In this document: positions 25,833-34,640 of the stretch, in pieces
Layout of the letters: each line of letters starts with the position of its first letter
Numbering within the stretch: the first letter of the stretch is position 1
DNA from: Clostridiaceae bacterium
GTDB lineage: Bacteria; Bacillota; Clostridia; Oscillospirales; Acutalibacteraceae
Length of the DNA stretch: 64,000 bases
Reading direction: 5' to 3'
Assembly: GCA_016285645.1 (NCBI GenBank)
Contig: JAEERC010000051.1
Location: 1 to 64,000, forward strand
Program-made: the position numbers and the translations under genes
The notes under the pieces: generated by a model
The model's input: the letters and a program-made list of their open reading frames with translations, nothing else
Databases searched by the model: none
Told to the model about the DNA's origin: nothing

Positions 25833-28001
25833 ATGGACGACGAAGAATTAAGGAAAAATACCGATATGTCCCCGCAGGGTGACGGCGTCAACGCCGCCGC
25901 CGGCGCCGCCGCGCCCGGAAACGACGCGCAGGGCAGCGAGGATATTTTCGCCTCCGTCCTGAGCCCCGACAAAATAGCGGCGGACTTCGACAAGATTAAT
26001 TTTGAGATTTTCGGCGAGGACTACCAGGAGGAGTTTGTTCCCGACACCTCGGCGCAGGAGGAGATCCCCGTTGAGACAGCCGCCGACGAGCCGGAAGAAA
26101 CCCGCGAAAACAAAAAGAGTTCAAAGAGGATAAACACCTCTGATCTTGTAATAAATGTTGACGAAAAGGCGCAGAAAAAGGCGGAAAAACTTGAGGCGAA
26201 GCGCCGCGCCCAGCTCAAAAAGAGAAAGGAAAAGCAGCAGCGCAAGGCTCAATCCCCCTACGCGGACGAGCCGCTTTACAAGGCGCTCTATCTGCTTGTT
26301 TACACCTTCGGCTACGGAGTTATACGCTATGTAAAGGCGATTACGCTGTTCCTGATTGACAGCGTTTCAAAGCCGTTCATCATCTTCTTCAAGGCGCTCG
26401 GCGCGGGCAAAAAGAAGGAGCAGAAGCGCACGGTCAGGCACAAAGTAGCCGACCTCGCAAAGGAGTTCGCGGGCTTCCGCGAGGACTCGGCGGCGGCGAA
26501 CAAGGCGTTCCGTATGGTCTGGCGCGACCCGGAGCGCTTCCGCAAGGCGCTCGGCGTATATTTCAGATATATCCGCAAAAATTACAGACATTTCCTCAAA
26601 ACCGCGGCGAACCACCTGCTGCCTCTCGGAGCGGCGGTTGTGCTGTTCTTCACGGTCAACTACTGGCAGAACAGAACCTTCGCCCTCGAGGTCACATATA
26701 ACAATTTAAGTCTCGGCAGCATAAGCGACGAGGCGGTGTATATGGAGGCGCAGGAGCTTATTGAGGAAAAACTCGACACGGGCGCTTACTCATTCGACGG
26801 CGGCGAGGGCAGTCTGACCGACATAAACTCCTCGCTCAACGCGCAATATAAATTAAAACTGATTTCGCTCGATGAACTCAACGATGCCGAAACCATCTGC
26901 GACCGCGTTATAGAAAATTCGGCGGACAACCTCACCAACGCCTGCGGAATATATATTGACGATTCGTTCGTGGGCGCGGTCAAGAACGAGGCGGACGCCA
27001 AAACGGTGTTCTACAACTACCTCTCCCCCTACATAGAGGAGGCGGAAAAGGAGGGCTATGTTGTCGGCTTCGCGGAGAATGTCGAATATAAACAGGGCAT
27101 CTACTCCGACACGGGCACGATTATTATTGAACCCTCCTCGCTCGACGAACTCATCCACAGCACGAAAATGGTTGAAAACGAGTATAAGATTCAGGACGAG
27201 ACCTCGGTTGAACTGCTCTCGCTTGTTACGGGAGTCAGCGTGGAGCGCCTGATTGAACTGAACCCCAATTACGATTTTTCAAATATGAAATCGGGCGACA
27301 GAATAATCTACGAGACCGAGACGAACTATCTGAGAATCCAGAAAACCGTCATCACAACCGAGACGGTCGCCGTGCCCTACAACACAATTACCACTAAGGA
27401 CAACACGAAGTACGCGGGCTACTCGCATGTTACGAGAAACGGCATAAACGGCAAGAACCGCATAACCACAACAAAAACATATATCGACGGCGCTCTGGCG
27501 GACACCTCCACGGAGGTTACGGTAATCACCGAGCCCGTAGCGGAAATAAAGACGGTCGGCGGAATGAGCTACTACGGAGCAATGGTTATAAACACCACCT
27601 CTTCGGCAGGCTTCCTGTGGCCCGCGCCGAGCTGCAACTATATAAGCTCGCCCTACGGTTACAGAAGCAGCGGCTTCCACAAGGGTGTTGACCTGTGCCG
27701 CGCGGACGGCGGCGCGAACGGAACCTCGGTAATCGCCTCGCGCGACGGCTGGGTTGAATACGCGGGCTGGAGCGAAATCGGCTACGGCTACACCGTGCTC
27801 ATAAACCACGGCGACGGCTACAAAACGAGATACGCCCATATGCGGGCGGGCTCACTGTGCGTGGCCGCGGGCGATTACGTCTATGCCGGTCAGCCGCTCG
27901 GCAGAGTCGGCTCAACGGGCAACTCCACCGGACCTCACCTGCATTTCGAGGTCATCTACTACGGCGAACAGCTCAATCCGATGAATTATCTTTCAAGGTA
28001 G
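25833..28001 (+). CDS. Membrane-anchored M23 peptidase with LysM-like and G5-like domains
   Basis: A 722-residue cell-wall hydrolase. Residues 1-255 are charged and largely low complexity (Lys/Glu-rich, probably cytosolic). A transmembrane helix lies near 262-280 (LGAAVVLFFTVNYW). A LysM-like region is at about 450-494 (VTGVSVERLIELNPNYD), a G5-like region at 500-575, and an M23 peptidase domain at 590-720 with metal ligands in GFHKGVD (about 612) and HLHFEV (about 701). M23 enzymes cleave peptidoglycan cross-bridges. The long cytosolic N-terminal region is unusual and may link it to the division or elongation machinery. Confidence 0.9.
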   Translation: MDDEELRKNTDMSPQGDGVNAAAGAAAPGNDAQGSEDIFASVLSPDKIAADFDKINFEIFGEDYQEEFVPDTSAQEEIPVETAADEPEETRENKKSSKRINTSDLVINVDEKAQKKAEKLEAKRRAQLKKRKEKQQRKAQSPYADEPLYKALYLLVYTFGYGVIRYVKAITLFLIDSVSKPFIIFFKALGAGKKKEQKRTVRHKVADLAKEFAGFREDSAAANKAFRMVWRDPERFRKALGVYFRYIRKNYRHFLKTAANHLLPLGAAVVLFFTVNYWQNRTFALEVTYNNLSLGSISDEAVYMEAQELIEEKLDTGAYSFDGGEGSLTDINSSLNAQYKLKLISLDELNDAETICDRVIENSADNLTNACGIYIDDSFVGAVKNEADAKTVFYNYLSPYIEEAEKEGYVVGFAENVEYKQGIYSDTGTIIIEPSSLDELIHSTKMVENEYKIQDETSVELLSLVTGVSVERLIELNPNYDFSNMKSGDRIIYETETNYLRIQKTVITTETVAVPYNTITTKDNTKYAGYSHVTRNGINGKNRITTTKTYIDGALADTSTEVTVITEPVAEIKTVGGMSYYGAMVINTTSSAGFLWPAPSCNYISSPYGYRSSGFHKGVDLCRADGGANGTSVIASRDGWVEYAGWSEIGYGYTVLINHGDGYKTRYAHMRAGSLCVAAGDYVYAGQPLGRVGSTGNSTGPHLHFEVIYYGEQLNPMNYLSR

Positions 28002-28010
28002 GGCGGATAA

Positions 28011-28670
28011 ATGGATATAAAGAACATTCTCTCAAAATGCGATCACACTCTGCTTTCGCAGACGGCGACCTTTGACGACATAAAGGCGCTTATTGACGAC
28101 GCCGTCAGATATGGGACGGCGAGCGTCTGCATACCCGCCTGCTATGTGAAAAGGGCGAAGGAATACGCGGGCGGAAAAATCGCAATATGCACGGTCATCG
28201 GCTTTCCGAACGGCTACTCGACAACAGCGGCGAAATGCGCCGAAACAAAGGACGCCGTGGAAAACGGCGCCGACGAAATCGATATGGTAATAAATATCGG
28301 TATGCTCAAAGCGGGGGAATATGACTTTGTGCTCGATGAGATAAAACAGATAAAAGCCGCTTGCGGCGGAAAACTGCTCAAAGTCATAATCGAGACCTGC
28401 CTGCTGACCGATAAGGAAAAAATAAAGATGTGCAATATCGTTTCGGAATCCGGAGCGGACTATATAAAGACTTCCACCGGCTTTTCGAAGGGCGGCGCGA
28501 CCTTTGACGACATAAAGCTTTTCAGACAGTATGTGGACCCGAAGGTCAAAATCAAGGCGGCGGGCGGAATATCCTCGCTTGAGGACGCGGAAAAATTCAT
28601 TGAACTCGGCGCCTCGCGCCTCGGCACGAGCAGAGTGGTAAAAGCCGTAAAGGAGAGAGAAAAGGAATGA
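28011..28670 (+). CDS. deoC: Deoxyribose-phosphate aldolase
   Basis: A 219-residue class I aldolase that splits 2-deoxyribose-5-phosphate into glyceraldehyde-3-phosphate and acetaldehyde. The Schiff-base lysine is in [10 protein letters not shown], the activating lysine in KIKAAGGI, and the catalytic Asp region is EIDMVINIG. Length is normal. It overlaps deoD by 4 nt (ATGA), the typical nucleoside-salvage pair. Confidence 0.96.
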   Translation: MDIKNILSKCDHTLLSQTATFDDIKALIDDAVRYGTASVCIPACYVKRAKEYAGGKIAICTVIGFPNGYSTTAAKCAETKDAVENGADEIDMVINIGMLKAGEYDFVLDEIKQIKAACGGKLLKVIIETCLLTDKEKIKMCNIVSESGADYIKTSTGFSKGGATFDDIKLFRQYVDPKVKIKAAGGISSLEDAEKFIELGASRLGTSRVVKAVKEREKE

Positions 28671-29398
28671 AAACCCTTCACATAAATCCCCTTGACGATA
28701 TCGGCTTCGGCAAAACGGTGCTTATGCCCGGAGACCCGCTCAGGTCGAAATACACGGCGGAAAAATTCCTTGAGAACGCCGTACTCGTGAACTCGGTGCG
28801 CGGAGTGAACGGCTTTACGGGCTTCTATAAAGGCGTGAAGGTCTCCGTTATGGCGAGCGGTATGGGTATGCCCTCAATCGGAATATACTCCCACGAGCTT
28901 TACACCTCTTTCGGTGTACAGAATATTATCCGCATCGGCTCGGCGGGCGCGATAAGCGAAAAATGCGGGCTTCGCGATGTCGTCGCGGGGCTCGGCGTGT
29001 GCACGGATTCAACCTTCGGCAAGCAGTTCGGTTTAAGCGGCAATATAGCCCCCGTGTGCGATTACGCGCTTCTGAAAGCGGCTGAAAAATGCGCGGACAC
29101 CCTCGGAATAAAACTCAAGGTCGGCAGCATTTTCTCAAGCGATATCTTTTATGATGAAACCGATTCGCAGAAGGATTGGGCGAAGATGGGCTGCCTCGCC
29201 GTTGAGATGGAGGCGGCGGCTCTCTATATGAACGCCATGCGCCTTGACAAAAGGGCGCTCGCGCTCTGCACAATTTCGAACCTTCTCTATGAGCCGTACT
29301 CGTCGCTGACTGCGGACGAGGTGCGCGAGACCTTTGACGAGATGATAACAACGGCCCTCGATACGGCAGTTGAGGCGGAATCTTTTCCCGAGGTTTAA
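28667..29398 (+). CDS. deoD: Purine nucleoside phosphorylase, DeoD type with altered active site
   Basis: A 243-residue hexameric-type PNP ([33 protein letters not shown]). It converts purine (deoxy)nucleosides and phosphate to base and (deoxy)ribose-1-phosphate. Aligned by eye with E. coli DeoD, the catalytic Asp204 in the CTVSD segment is Asn here (CTISN). At the Arg217 position the sequence reads EVRETF, so Arg is shifted by one residue. The Asn recalls Asn243 of trimeric PNPs, which favours 6-oxopurines. An altered base preference or rate is therefore likely; that is inference. Confidence 0.92.
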   Translation: MKTLHINPLDDIGFGKTVLMPGDPLRSKYTAEKFLENAVLVNSVRGVNGFTGFYKGVKVSVMASGMGMPSIGIYSHELYTSFGVQNIIRIGSAGAISEKCGLRDVVAGLGVCTDSTFGKQFGLSGNIAPVCDYALLKAAEKCADTLGIKLKVGSIFSSDIFYDETDSQKDWAKMGCLAVEMEAAALYMNAMRLDKRALALCTISNLLYEPYSSLTADEVRETFDEMITTALDTAVEAESFPEV

Positions 29399-29431
29399 GC
29401 GGGATTAAAATAAAAATAACGGAGGATCATT

Positions 29432-31489
29432 ATGGACAGCAGGCTTCAACCCTTATTCACACCCTGGAAAATCGGCAACTGCGAAATCAAGAACCGCATA
29501 GTGCTCACAAGTATGGGCGGCACGGACCTTTTCGGCTGGATGGAGAAAAACCATTTTGATAAAGACGGCGCGGATTTCATCCTCGATGTTGCCAAAAACA
29601 ACGCCGGTCTTGTTCTGCCCGGCTGTCAGCCCGTATATAACCCGATGTTCGGTCAGTGGCTCCACAAAAACAAAAAGATGTTCAACGACCTCGCGAAATG
29701 GATGCCCGAATTCCACAAGACGGGCGCGAAGCTTTTTGTTCAGCTTACCGCGGGCTTCGGCAGATCCTTCACAATAAGCTCAATGATGGAGATGCTCTAT
29801 ACAACCCCCGTCATCAATAAACTCAGCAAGCCCTTTATGAATCTGGATAAAATCACCGCGAGCGCGTCGGCGTCGCCCAACCGCTGGTCGGATAAAGTTC
29901 CCTCAAGGGAGATGACGAAGGCGGAGATACAGCAGTTCATAGACGCCTTCGCGAAGAGTTCGAAACTCCTCAAGGACGCGGGCGTTGACGGCGTTGAGAT
30001 TCACGCCGTGCACGAGGGCTATCTGCTTGACCAGTTCGCTCTTAAATATGTAAACAAGCGCACCGACGAATACGGCGGCTCTCTCGAAAACCGCTACCGT
30101 TTCGCCGCGGAAATAGTAAAGGCAATCAAAAAGGCGTGCGGCGACGACTTCCCCGTATCGCTGCGCTATTCCGTAATTTCCAAAACAAAGGGCTTCCGTC
30201 AGGGCGCCATTCCCGGTGAGGACTATGTTGAGGTCGGCAGGGATATGGCGGAGAGCGAGGAGGCGGTCAAATTCCTGCAGGACGCGGGCTATGACTGCTT
30301 AAACTGCGACAACGGCACCTACGACGCCTGGTACTGGGCTCATCCCCCGATTTATATGCCCGAAAACTGCAACCTCGCGGATGTTGAGCATATAAGAAAA
30401 TTCGTGGACATTCCCGTTATCTGCGCCGGCAGAATGGATCCCGTTGTTGCGGCGAACAGCATTAACGAGGGTAAAATAGACGGCGCGGGCTTCGCGAGGC
30501 AGTTCCTTGCCGACGTTGAGTGGATAACCAAACTTATGGACGACAAAGCGGAGGATATACGCCCCTGCATACTCTGCCACAACGGCTGCTTTAATATGTG
30601 CCACTACAAGGGCGTGCCCAACGACCAGGAACTGAGCGACTCGCTTCATCTCGCGCGCTGCGCGGTAAACGCGGAGACAATGCAGAAGGGCAAGCATCAT
30701 ATTGTCAAAACAAACTCGCCCAAAACCGTACACATTGTGGGCGGCGGCATAGGCGGAATGGAAGCGGCGCGTGTGCTCAAACTCAGAGGGCACACTCCCG
30801 TAATACACGAAAAGAGCGGCGTGCTCGGCGGAACATTCATACCCGCGAGCGCTGAGAGTTATAAAGGCAAACTGCGCGACCTGCTCGCGTGGTACCGCCT
30901 TCAGATGGAAAAACTCGGCATAGAGGTAAAACTCAACGACGAGATAAAGGATATTTCACAGTTCGGCTCAGCCCCCGTCATTATAGCCACCGGCTCAACG
31001 CCGAGACTTCTCAGAAAAGTGCCCGGCTACGAAAAGATGATCGAGGCGTGCGATTTCCTGAACGGCGCCCCCGCGGGCGACACAATCGCGGTTATCGGCG
31101 GCGGTCTTACGGGCTGCGAAATCGCCTATGAAATCGCTCTCACGGGCAAAAAGCCGATTATAGTCGAAATGAAGGACGACCTTGTAAGCCAGAAAGGCGT
31201 GTGCCTCGCGAATTCCTCATATCTGCGCGAGTGGTTCGCCCTCAACAAGGTGCCCGTATATCTTGAAACAACCCTCAAGGAAGTAAAGGACGGCTCGATT
31301 GTTTGCACCGGCAAGGACGGTAAAGACACAGAGATTGAGTGCGACAGCGTAATAAGCTGCGCGGGCTATATCCCCGCTCCTCTCACAGCCGAAAAATCGA
31401 AGAATGTTTATCTTGTAGGCGACTGCCTCGCCATAGGCAACCTGCGCTCGGTTATTTGGAGAGCGTACGAGGCGGCGATGAAGATATGA
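29432..31489 (+). CDS. FMN/FAD/4Fe-4S oxidoreductase of the 2-enoate reductase / dienoyl-CoA reductase family
   Basis: A 685-residue multidomain flavoenzyme. An old-yellow-enzyme TIM barrel spans about 1-370 (HEGYLLDQF; RTDEYGGSLENRYRF). A cysteine cluster CILCHNGCFNMC binds a 4Fe-4S centre. Then come an FAD site (VGGGIGGMEAARVL) and an NAD(P)H site (IGGGLTGCEIAYEIA). Relatives reduce enoates, 2,4-dienoyl-CoA or steroid/bile-acid enones (BaiCD/BaiH-like). The substrate cannot be told here. GGAGG precedes the ATG. The stop overlaps the GDPD gene (ATGA). Confidence 0.9.
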   Translation: MDSRLQPLFTPWKIGNCEIKNRIVLTSMGGTDLFGWMEKNHFDKDGADFILDVAKNNAGLVLPGCQPVYNPMFGQWLHKNKKMFNDLAKWMPEFHKTGAKLFVQLTAGFGRSFTISSMMEMLYTTPVINKLSKPFMNLDKITASASASPNRWSDKVPSREMTKAEIQQFIDAFAKSSKLLKDAGVDGVEIHAVHEGYLLDQFALKYVNKRTDEYGGSLENRYRFAAEIVKAIKKACGDDFPVSLRYSVISKTKGFRQGAIPGEDYVEVGRDMAESEEAVKFLQDAGYDCLNCDNGTYDAWYWAHPPIYMPENCNLADVEHIRKFVDIPVICAGRMDPVVAANSINEGKIDGAGFARQFLADVEWITKLMDDKAEDIRPCILCHNGCFNMCHYKGVPNDQELSDSLHLARCAVNAETMQKGKHHIVKTNSPKTVHIVGGGIGGMEAARVLKLRGHTPVIHEKSGVLGGTFIPASAESYKGKLRDLLAWYRLQMEKLGIEVKLNDEIKDISQFGSAPVIIATGSTPRLLRKVPGYEKMIEACDFLNGAPAGDTIAVIGGGLTGCEIAYEIALTGKKPIIVEMKDDLVSQKGVCLANSSYLREWFALNKVPVYLETTLKEVKDGSIVCTGKDGKDTEIECDSVISCAGYIPAPLTAEKSKNVYLVGDCLAIGNLRSVIWRAYEAAMKI

Positions 31490-32193
31490 CGGCGAAAGAA
31501 AGAAATATATGTATGATAGCCCACAGGGGCTACAGCGGAAAATACCACGAAAACACAGAACTCGCTTTTATAAAAGCGGGCGAGCACGCTTCGGGCGGAG
31601 CGGAAACGGATATCCGTGTAACAGCGGACGGCGTTTATGTGTGCAGCCACAACGAGACCGCCGTGCTCGAAAACGGCGAGGAGCTGTATGTGAGCCGGAG
31701 CACATTCGCCGAGCTCACGGCTCAGCCGTTAAAGAGCAAATTTGAGGGGCAGAAGGTTTATCTCTGCACCTTCCGCCGCTACCTTGAAATTATGAAGCAG
31801 TTTGATATGGTCTGCTTTGTTGAACTCAAGGGGGCGTTCACCCCCGCGCAGGTGAAGGGCGTTTTCGGGCTTGTTGAAGAGGTGTATGAACTCAAAAAGT
31901 GCATTCTTCAGTCCTTTGACAAGGAAAACCTGCTTGAGGCGCGCAGGCAGTTCCCCGACCTGCCGCTTATGCTCACCTATGGCTTCAACTGCGGCGATTA
32001 CAGATTCTGCCTCGACGAGGGCATCTCAATTGACTGCGATTATAACGCCGTAACTCCCGGGATAATTTCGGATTTCCGCTCGAAAAACCTCGAGGTAGCC
32101 GTCTGGACGGTAAACGACGCGGAGGATTTCGAAAAGGTAAAACTTATGGATGTCGATTACATTGAATCCGATTTTTTCGGAGGAAACGACTGA
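31486..32193 (+). CDS. Glycerophosphodiester phosphodiesterase
   Basis: A 235-residue GDPD-family TIM barrel. Catalytic elements are AHRG at the N-terminus, ENTELAF, ETDIRVTADG and the second His in CSHNE. It would hydrolyse glycerophosphodiesters to glycerol-3-phosphate and an alcohol. The usual HD of the second motif is HN. The start at 31486 overlaps the preceding stop as ATGA; a longer frame would run back inside the flavoenzyme and is rejected. No signal peptide, so cytosolic. Confidence 0.9.
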   Translation: MTAKERNICMIAHRGYSGKYHENTELAFIKAGEHASGGAETDIRVTADGVYVCSHNETAVLENGEELYVSRSTFAELTAQPLKSKFEGQKVYLCTFRRYLEIMKQFDMVCFVELKGAFTPAQVKGVFGLVEEVYELKKCILQSFDKENLLEARRQFPDLPLMLTYGFNCGDYRFCLDEGISIDCDYNAVTPGIISDFRSKNLEVAVWTVNDAEDFEKVKLMDVDYIESDFFGGND

Positions 32194-32207
32194 AAAAAGC
32201 ATAATAA

Positions 32208-32236
32208 AAAAGCACGGTGCCGAACCGTGCTTTCTT
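32208..32236. terminator. Terminator between convergent GDPD and DUF308 genes
   Basis: AAAGCACGGT pairs with ACCGTGCTTT, with A-rich flank left and T-rich flank right; it can serve both strands. Confidence 0.85.
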
Positions 32237-32253
32237 TATACTTATTTATATTA

Positions 32254-32883
32254 TTATTCCGTGTCGGAGGGCTCGTCCTCCGCGCTGTCGGGAAGAACTC
32301 CGTAGCGCTCGTCAATCTCGTCGGGGAGCTGGTTTTTGACTATCTTGACAGTGAGCAGGGCCACTATTATGCTCAGCACGCCCTGAGCCAAAAGGCAGAT
32401 GCCCAGCAGTATGCAGATTATCTGCGCCGTCTCCTCGGGCCAGAACATAAGAATTACGCCCGCCACGCACGAGAGCGCCGCAAATCCCGTAATTACCGGC
32501 CAGCTGCCGAGACCGAACTCCTTCGCCTGAACGGCTATGCGGATTTTGAAAAGCCCGTCCGCCAGAGCGACAATACCCATAACCACGCTGAAAAATGTAA
32601 CAAGACGCTCGGGCTTCGCGACTATGCAAAGGCCGATAATTATAAGAATGGCGCCGAATTCCAGGTCAAACTGGAAGGCGAGCCTGTATAAATCTTTTGA
32701 AAAATAACCGACTATTTTGATTGCGCCGAAAGCCAGCATAAACGAACCGCACATCGTGCCGACAATATCCAGACTGTCAAGAGGTGCTAAAATAAAAACA
32801 ACTCCGATTGCGGCAATCAGGGCTGATACAATAATATATCCGATTTTGGCGAATCTCATCGGTGCTACCGATCTTGATTTCAT
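32254..32883 (-). CDS. DUF308 (HdeD-like) membrane protein
   Basis: A 209-residue protein with about six hydrophobic helices (IGYIIVSALIAAIGVVFILA, ITGFAALSCVAGVILMFW and others) and an acidic tail ending EDEPSDTE. It fits the DUF308/HdeD family, whose role in acid stress is known only for Enterobacteria. It is monocistronic on the minus strand. Its leader carries a hairpin (32920-32929 with 32941-32949) followed by C- and T-rich sequence, and a possible promoter -10 TATAAT lies just beyond. Confidence 0.8.
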   Translation of the reverse strand: MKSRSVAPMRFAKIGYIIVSALIAAIGVVFILAPLDSLDIVGTMCGSFMLAFGAIKIVGYFSKDLYRLAFQFDLEFGAILIIIGLCIVAKPERLVTFFSVVMGIVALADGLFKIRIAVQAKEFGLGSWPVITGFAALSCVAGVILMFWPEETAQIICILLGICLLAQGVLSIIVALLTVKIVKNQLPDEIDERYGVLPDSAEDEPSDTE

Positions 32884-33111
32884 TGAATCACACCTAACCT
32901 TCTTAAAAAGGGGGGGATTGGGGACTGTACCCTCGCAAAATACAGCCCCCGTTAATAAGATAAACCGAATTCCATACTTATTACGCCCCCATTATAAAAC
33001 AATATTTAATTGTATTTAAACGGTCAAAAATGAATAATTGACCGTTTTTTGGGCATTTTACTGAAAATGCCTAAAAAATCCGGCTGCTCAGGCGAAAAAA
33101 AGGAGCAAAAC

Positions 33112-33672
33112 TCAGGTTTTTTTTTCGCTTCTCTCCACCATTTCGTCGGTATGCCCTTTTTTGAGTTCGCACAGGCGGTTGAAATCGCCGATTATGTCGC
33201 TTTTCATTCCGCTGTTGAGCCACTCGACAAGCATTCCGAAAAGCAGGGCTTTGTAGTGGCGGATGATTATTTTTCTGTCCCTGTCCGCCACTTTTTTATC
33301 TCTGTAAACGGCGTCAAAGCATTTTGTTACGAAGCGGTTGCTCATTTCGAGGAGATACGGCTCGGACACATCGCGCGAAACGGAGTTGAAAATGTGAAAA
33401 ATCAGGCGCCTCTCCTTTGTGATATTGCCTATCATTGAGGCGAAGGCGTCGCCTATTGAGTCAAGCGAGGAGAAACCGGCGGTGATTTTATCCGTTTCTT
33501 CTTTTATTACGCTTTCAATCAGGGCGGGTATGTCGGCGTAGTGATAATAAAACGAGTTGCGGTTTATTCCGCAGCGGTCAACTATATCCTTGACCTTGAT
33601 TTTGCTTAAAGGACGCTCTTCGAGCAGCTCAAGAAAAGCCGCTTTTATCGCCTTTTCGGTAAAATTCGGCAA
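33112..33672 (-). CDS. TetR-family regulator
   Basis: A 186-residue TetR/AcrR-type repressor. The helix-turn-helix is at about 25-45 (KVKDIVDRCGINRNSFYYHY), with a C-terminal ligand domain of the type found near DhaS-like regulators. The start is TTG at 33670-33672, chosen because GAAGGAGG lies 8 nt upstream and no ATG is near. It is divergent from the SDR/GH127 operon, which it probably controls with its own promoter. Confidence 0.85.
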   Translation of the reverse strand: MPNFTEKAIKAAFLELLEERPLSKIKVKDIVDRCGINRNSFYYHYADIPALIESVIKEETDKITAGFSSLDSIGDAFASMIGNITKERRLIFHIFNSVSRDVSEPYLLEMSNRFVTKCFDAVYRDKKVADRDRKIIIRHYKALLFGMLVEWLNSGMKSDIIGDFNRLCELKKGHTDEMVERSEKKT

Positions 33673-33707
33673 AGCCGTTTCCTCCTTCCCCGTGAACTGT
33701 AAAAATC

Positions 33708-33736
33708 ATTATACAACAAAAAATCGGTTTTTTCAA
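33708..33736 (-). promoter_or_regulatory. Promoter of the TetR gene
   Basis: On the minus strand: TTGAAA (33731-33736), a 17-nt spacer, TATAAT (33708-33713). Confidence 0.75.
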
Positions 33737-33759
33737 TGTATTATTTACCCGCCCCTGCA

Positions 33760-33788
33760 TTGACTTGAATTGTCTTGTTTGATATACT
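33760..33788 (+). promoter_or_regulatory. Promoter of the SDR-GH127 operon
   Basis: TTGACT (33760-33765), a 17-nt spacer, TATACT (33783-33788), 37 nt before the ATG. It is 24 nt from the divergent TetR -35, so one bound repressor could cover both. Confidence 0.8.
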
Positions 33789-33825
33789 TTATAATGTAAT
33801 TTTTTACGGAAAGCAGGATGAAAAA

Positions 33826-34629
33826 ATGAAGGATTTTGAAAACAAGGTTGTGTTCATCACGGGCGCCGCTCACGGGCAGGGCAGAGCCACCGCTCTCGCC
33901 TTCGCGAAGGAGGGGGCGAGCGTTGTCGGCTTTGACGTGGCAAAGAAAATCGAGTACCCCGCCTACGCCTTCGGCACGAATGAGGAGTTGAACTCCCTCA
34001 AAGCCGAAATCGAGGCGCTCGGCGGGAAATGCGAGGTTTTCGCCGGCGATGTCAGGGACGATGAGGCGATTAAAAACGCCGTTGAAGGCACAATCGCCGC
34101 CTTCGGCAAAATAGATGTTCTTTTCAACAACGCGGGCATCTGCGCCCACCAGAGCGTTGACAAGATGACCGATGAGGAATGGGACGCGATGATTGACATA
34201 AACCTCAAGGGCCCGTTCATGGTCACGCGCAGAATCGCTCCCTATATGATGGAGGCGAAAAGCGGGGTAATAATCAACAATTCCTCGGTGATGGGGCTTC
34301 GCGGAGGCAACCGCCTTTCGCACTACACCGCCTCAAAATGGGGCCTCACCGGGCTTACAAAGGCGTGGGCTATCGAGCTTTCGCCCTACAATATAAGAGT
34401 TTTAAGCATTCACCCCACGGCGGTCAACACGCCGATGAACGACGGTCTTGCAGCCATTGAGGGCAAAACTCCCGAGGAGGAGGCGGGCGCGTCCGCGGGC
34501 AACCTCATTGACACTCCGTGGCTCGAGAGTGAGGATGTCGCTAATCTCGTTCTTTTCCTTGCCGGCGACAAGGCGCGCTTCGCCACGGGCGCCCAGTATG
34601 TGCTTGACGCTGGCTTACTGACAGTATAA
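33826..34629 (+). CDS. Short-chain dehydrogenase/reductase
   Basis: A 267-residue classical SDR. The cofactor motif is TGAAHGQG, the structural motif NNAG, and the catalytic Y-x3-K is YTASK. The GQGR in the cofactor loop and the insert after FDVA resemble the subfamily that includes carveol-dehydrogenase-like enzymes, some of them mycofactocin-linked, though no mycofactocin genes are seen. The ATG at 33826 is preferred (AGCAGGA 7 nt upstream); a frame from 33775 would overlap the promoter. It heads an operon with GH127, so it may oxidise a sugar. Confidence 0.88.
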   Translation: MKDFENKVVFITGAAHGQGRATALAFAKEGASVVGFDVAKKIEYPAYAFGTNEELNSLKAEIEALGGKCEVFAGDVRDDEAIKNAVEGTIAAFGKIDVLFNNAGICAHQSVDKMTDEEWDAMIDINLKGPFMVTRRIAPYMMEAKSGVIINNSSVMGLRGGNRLSHYTASKWGLTGLTKAWAIELSPYNIRVLSIHPTAVNTPMNDGLAAIEGKTPEEEAGASAGNLIDTPWLESEDVANLVLFLAGDKARFATGAQYVLDAGLLTV

Positions 34630-34640
34630 GGGGAAACAAT

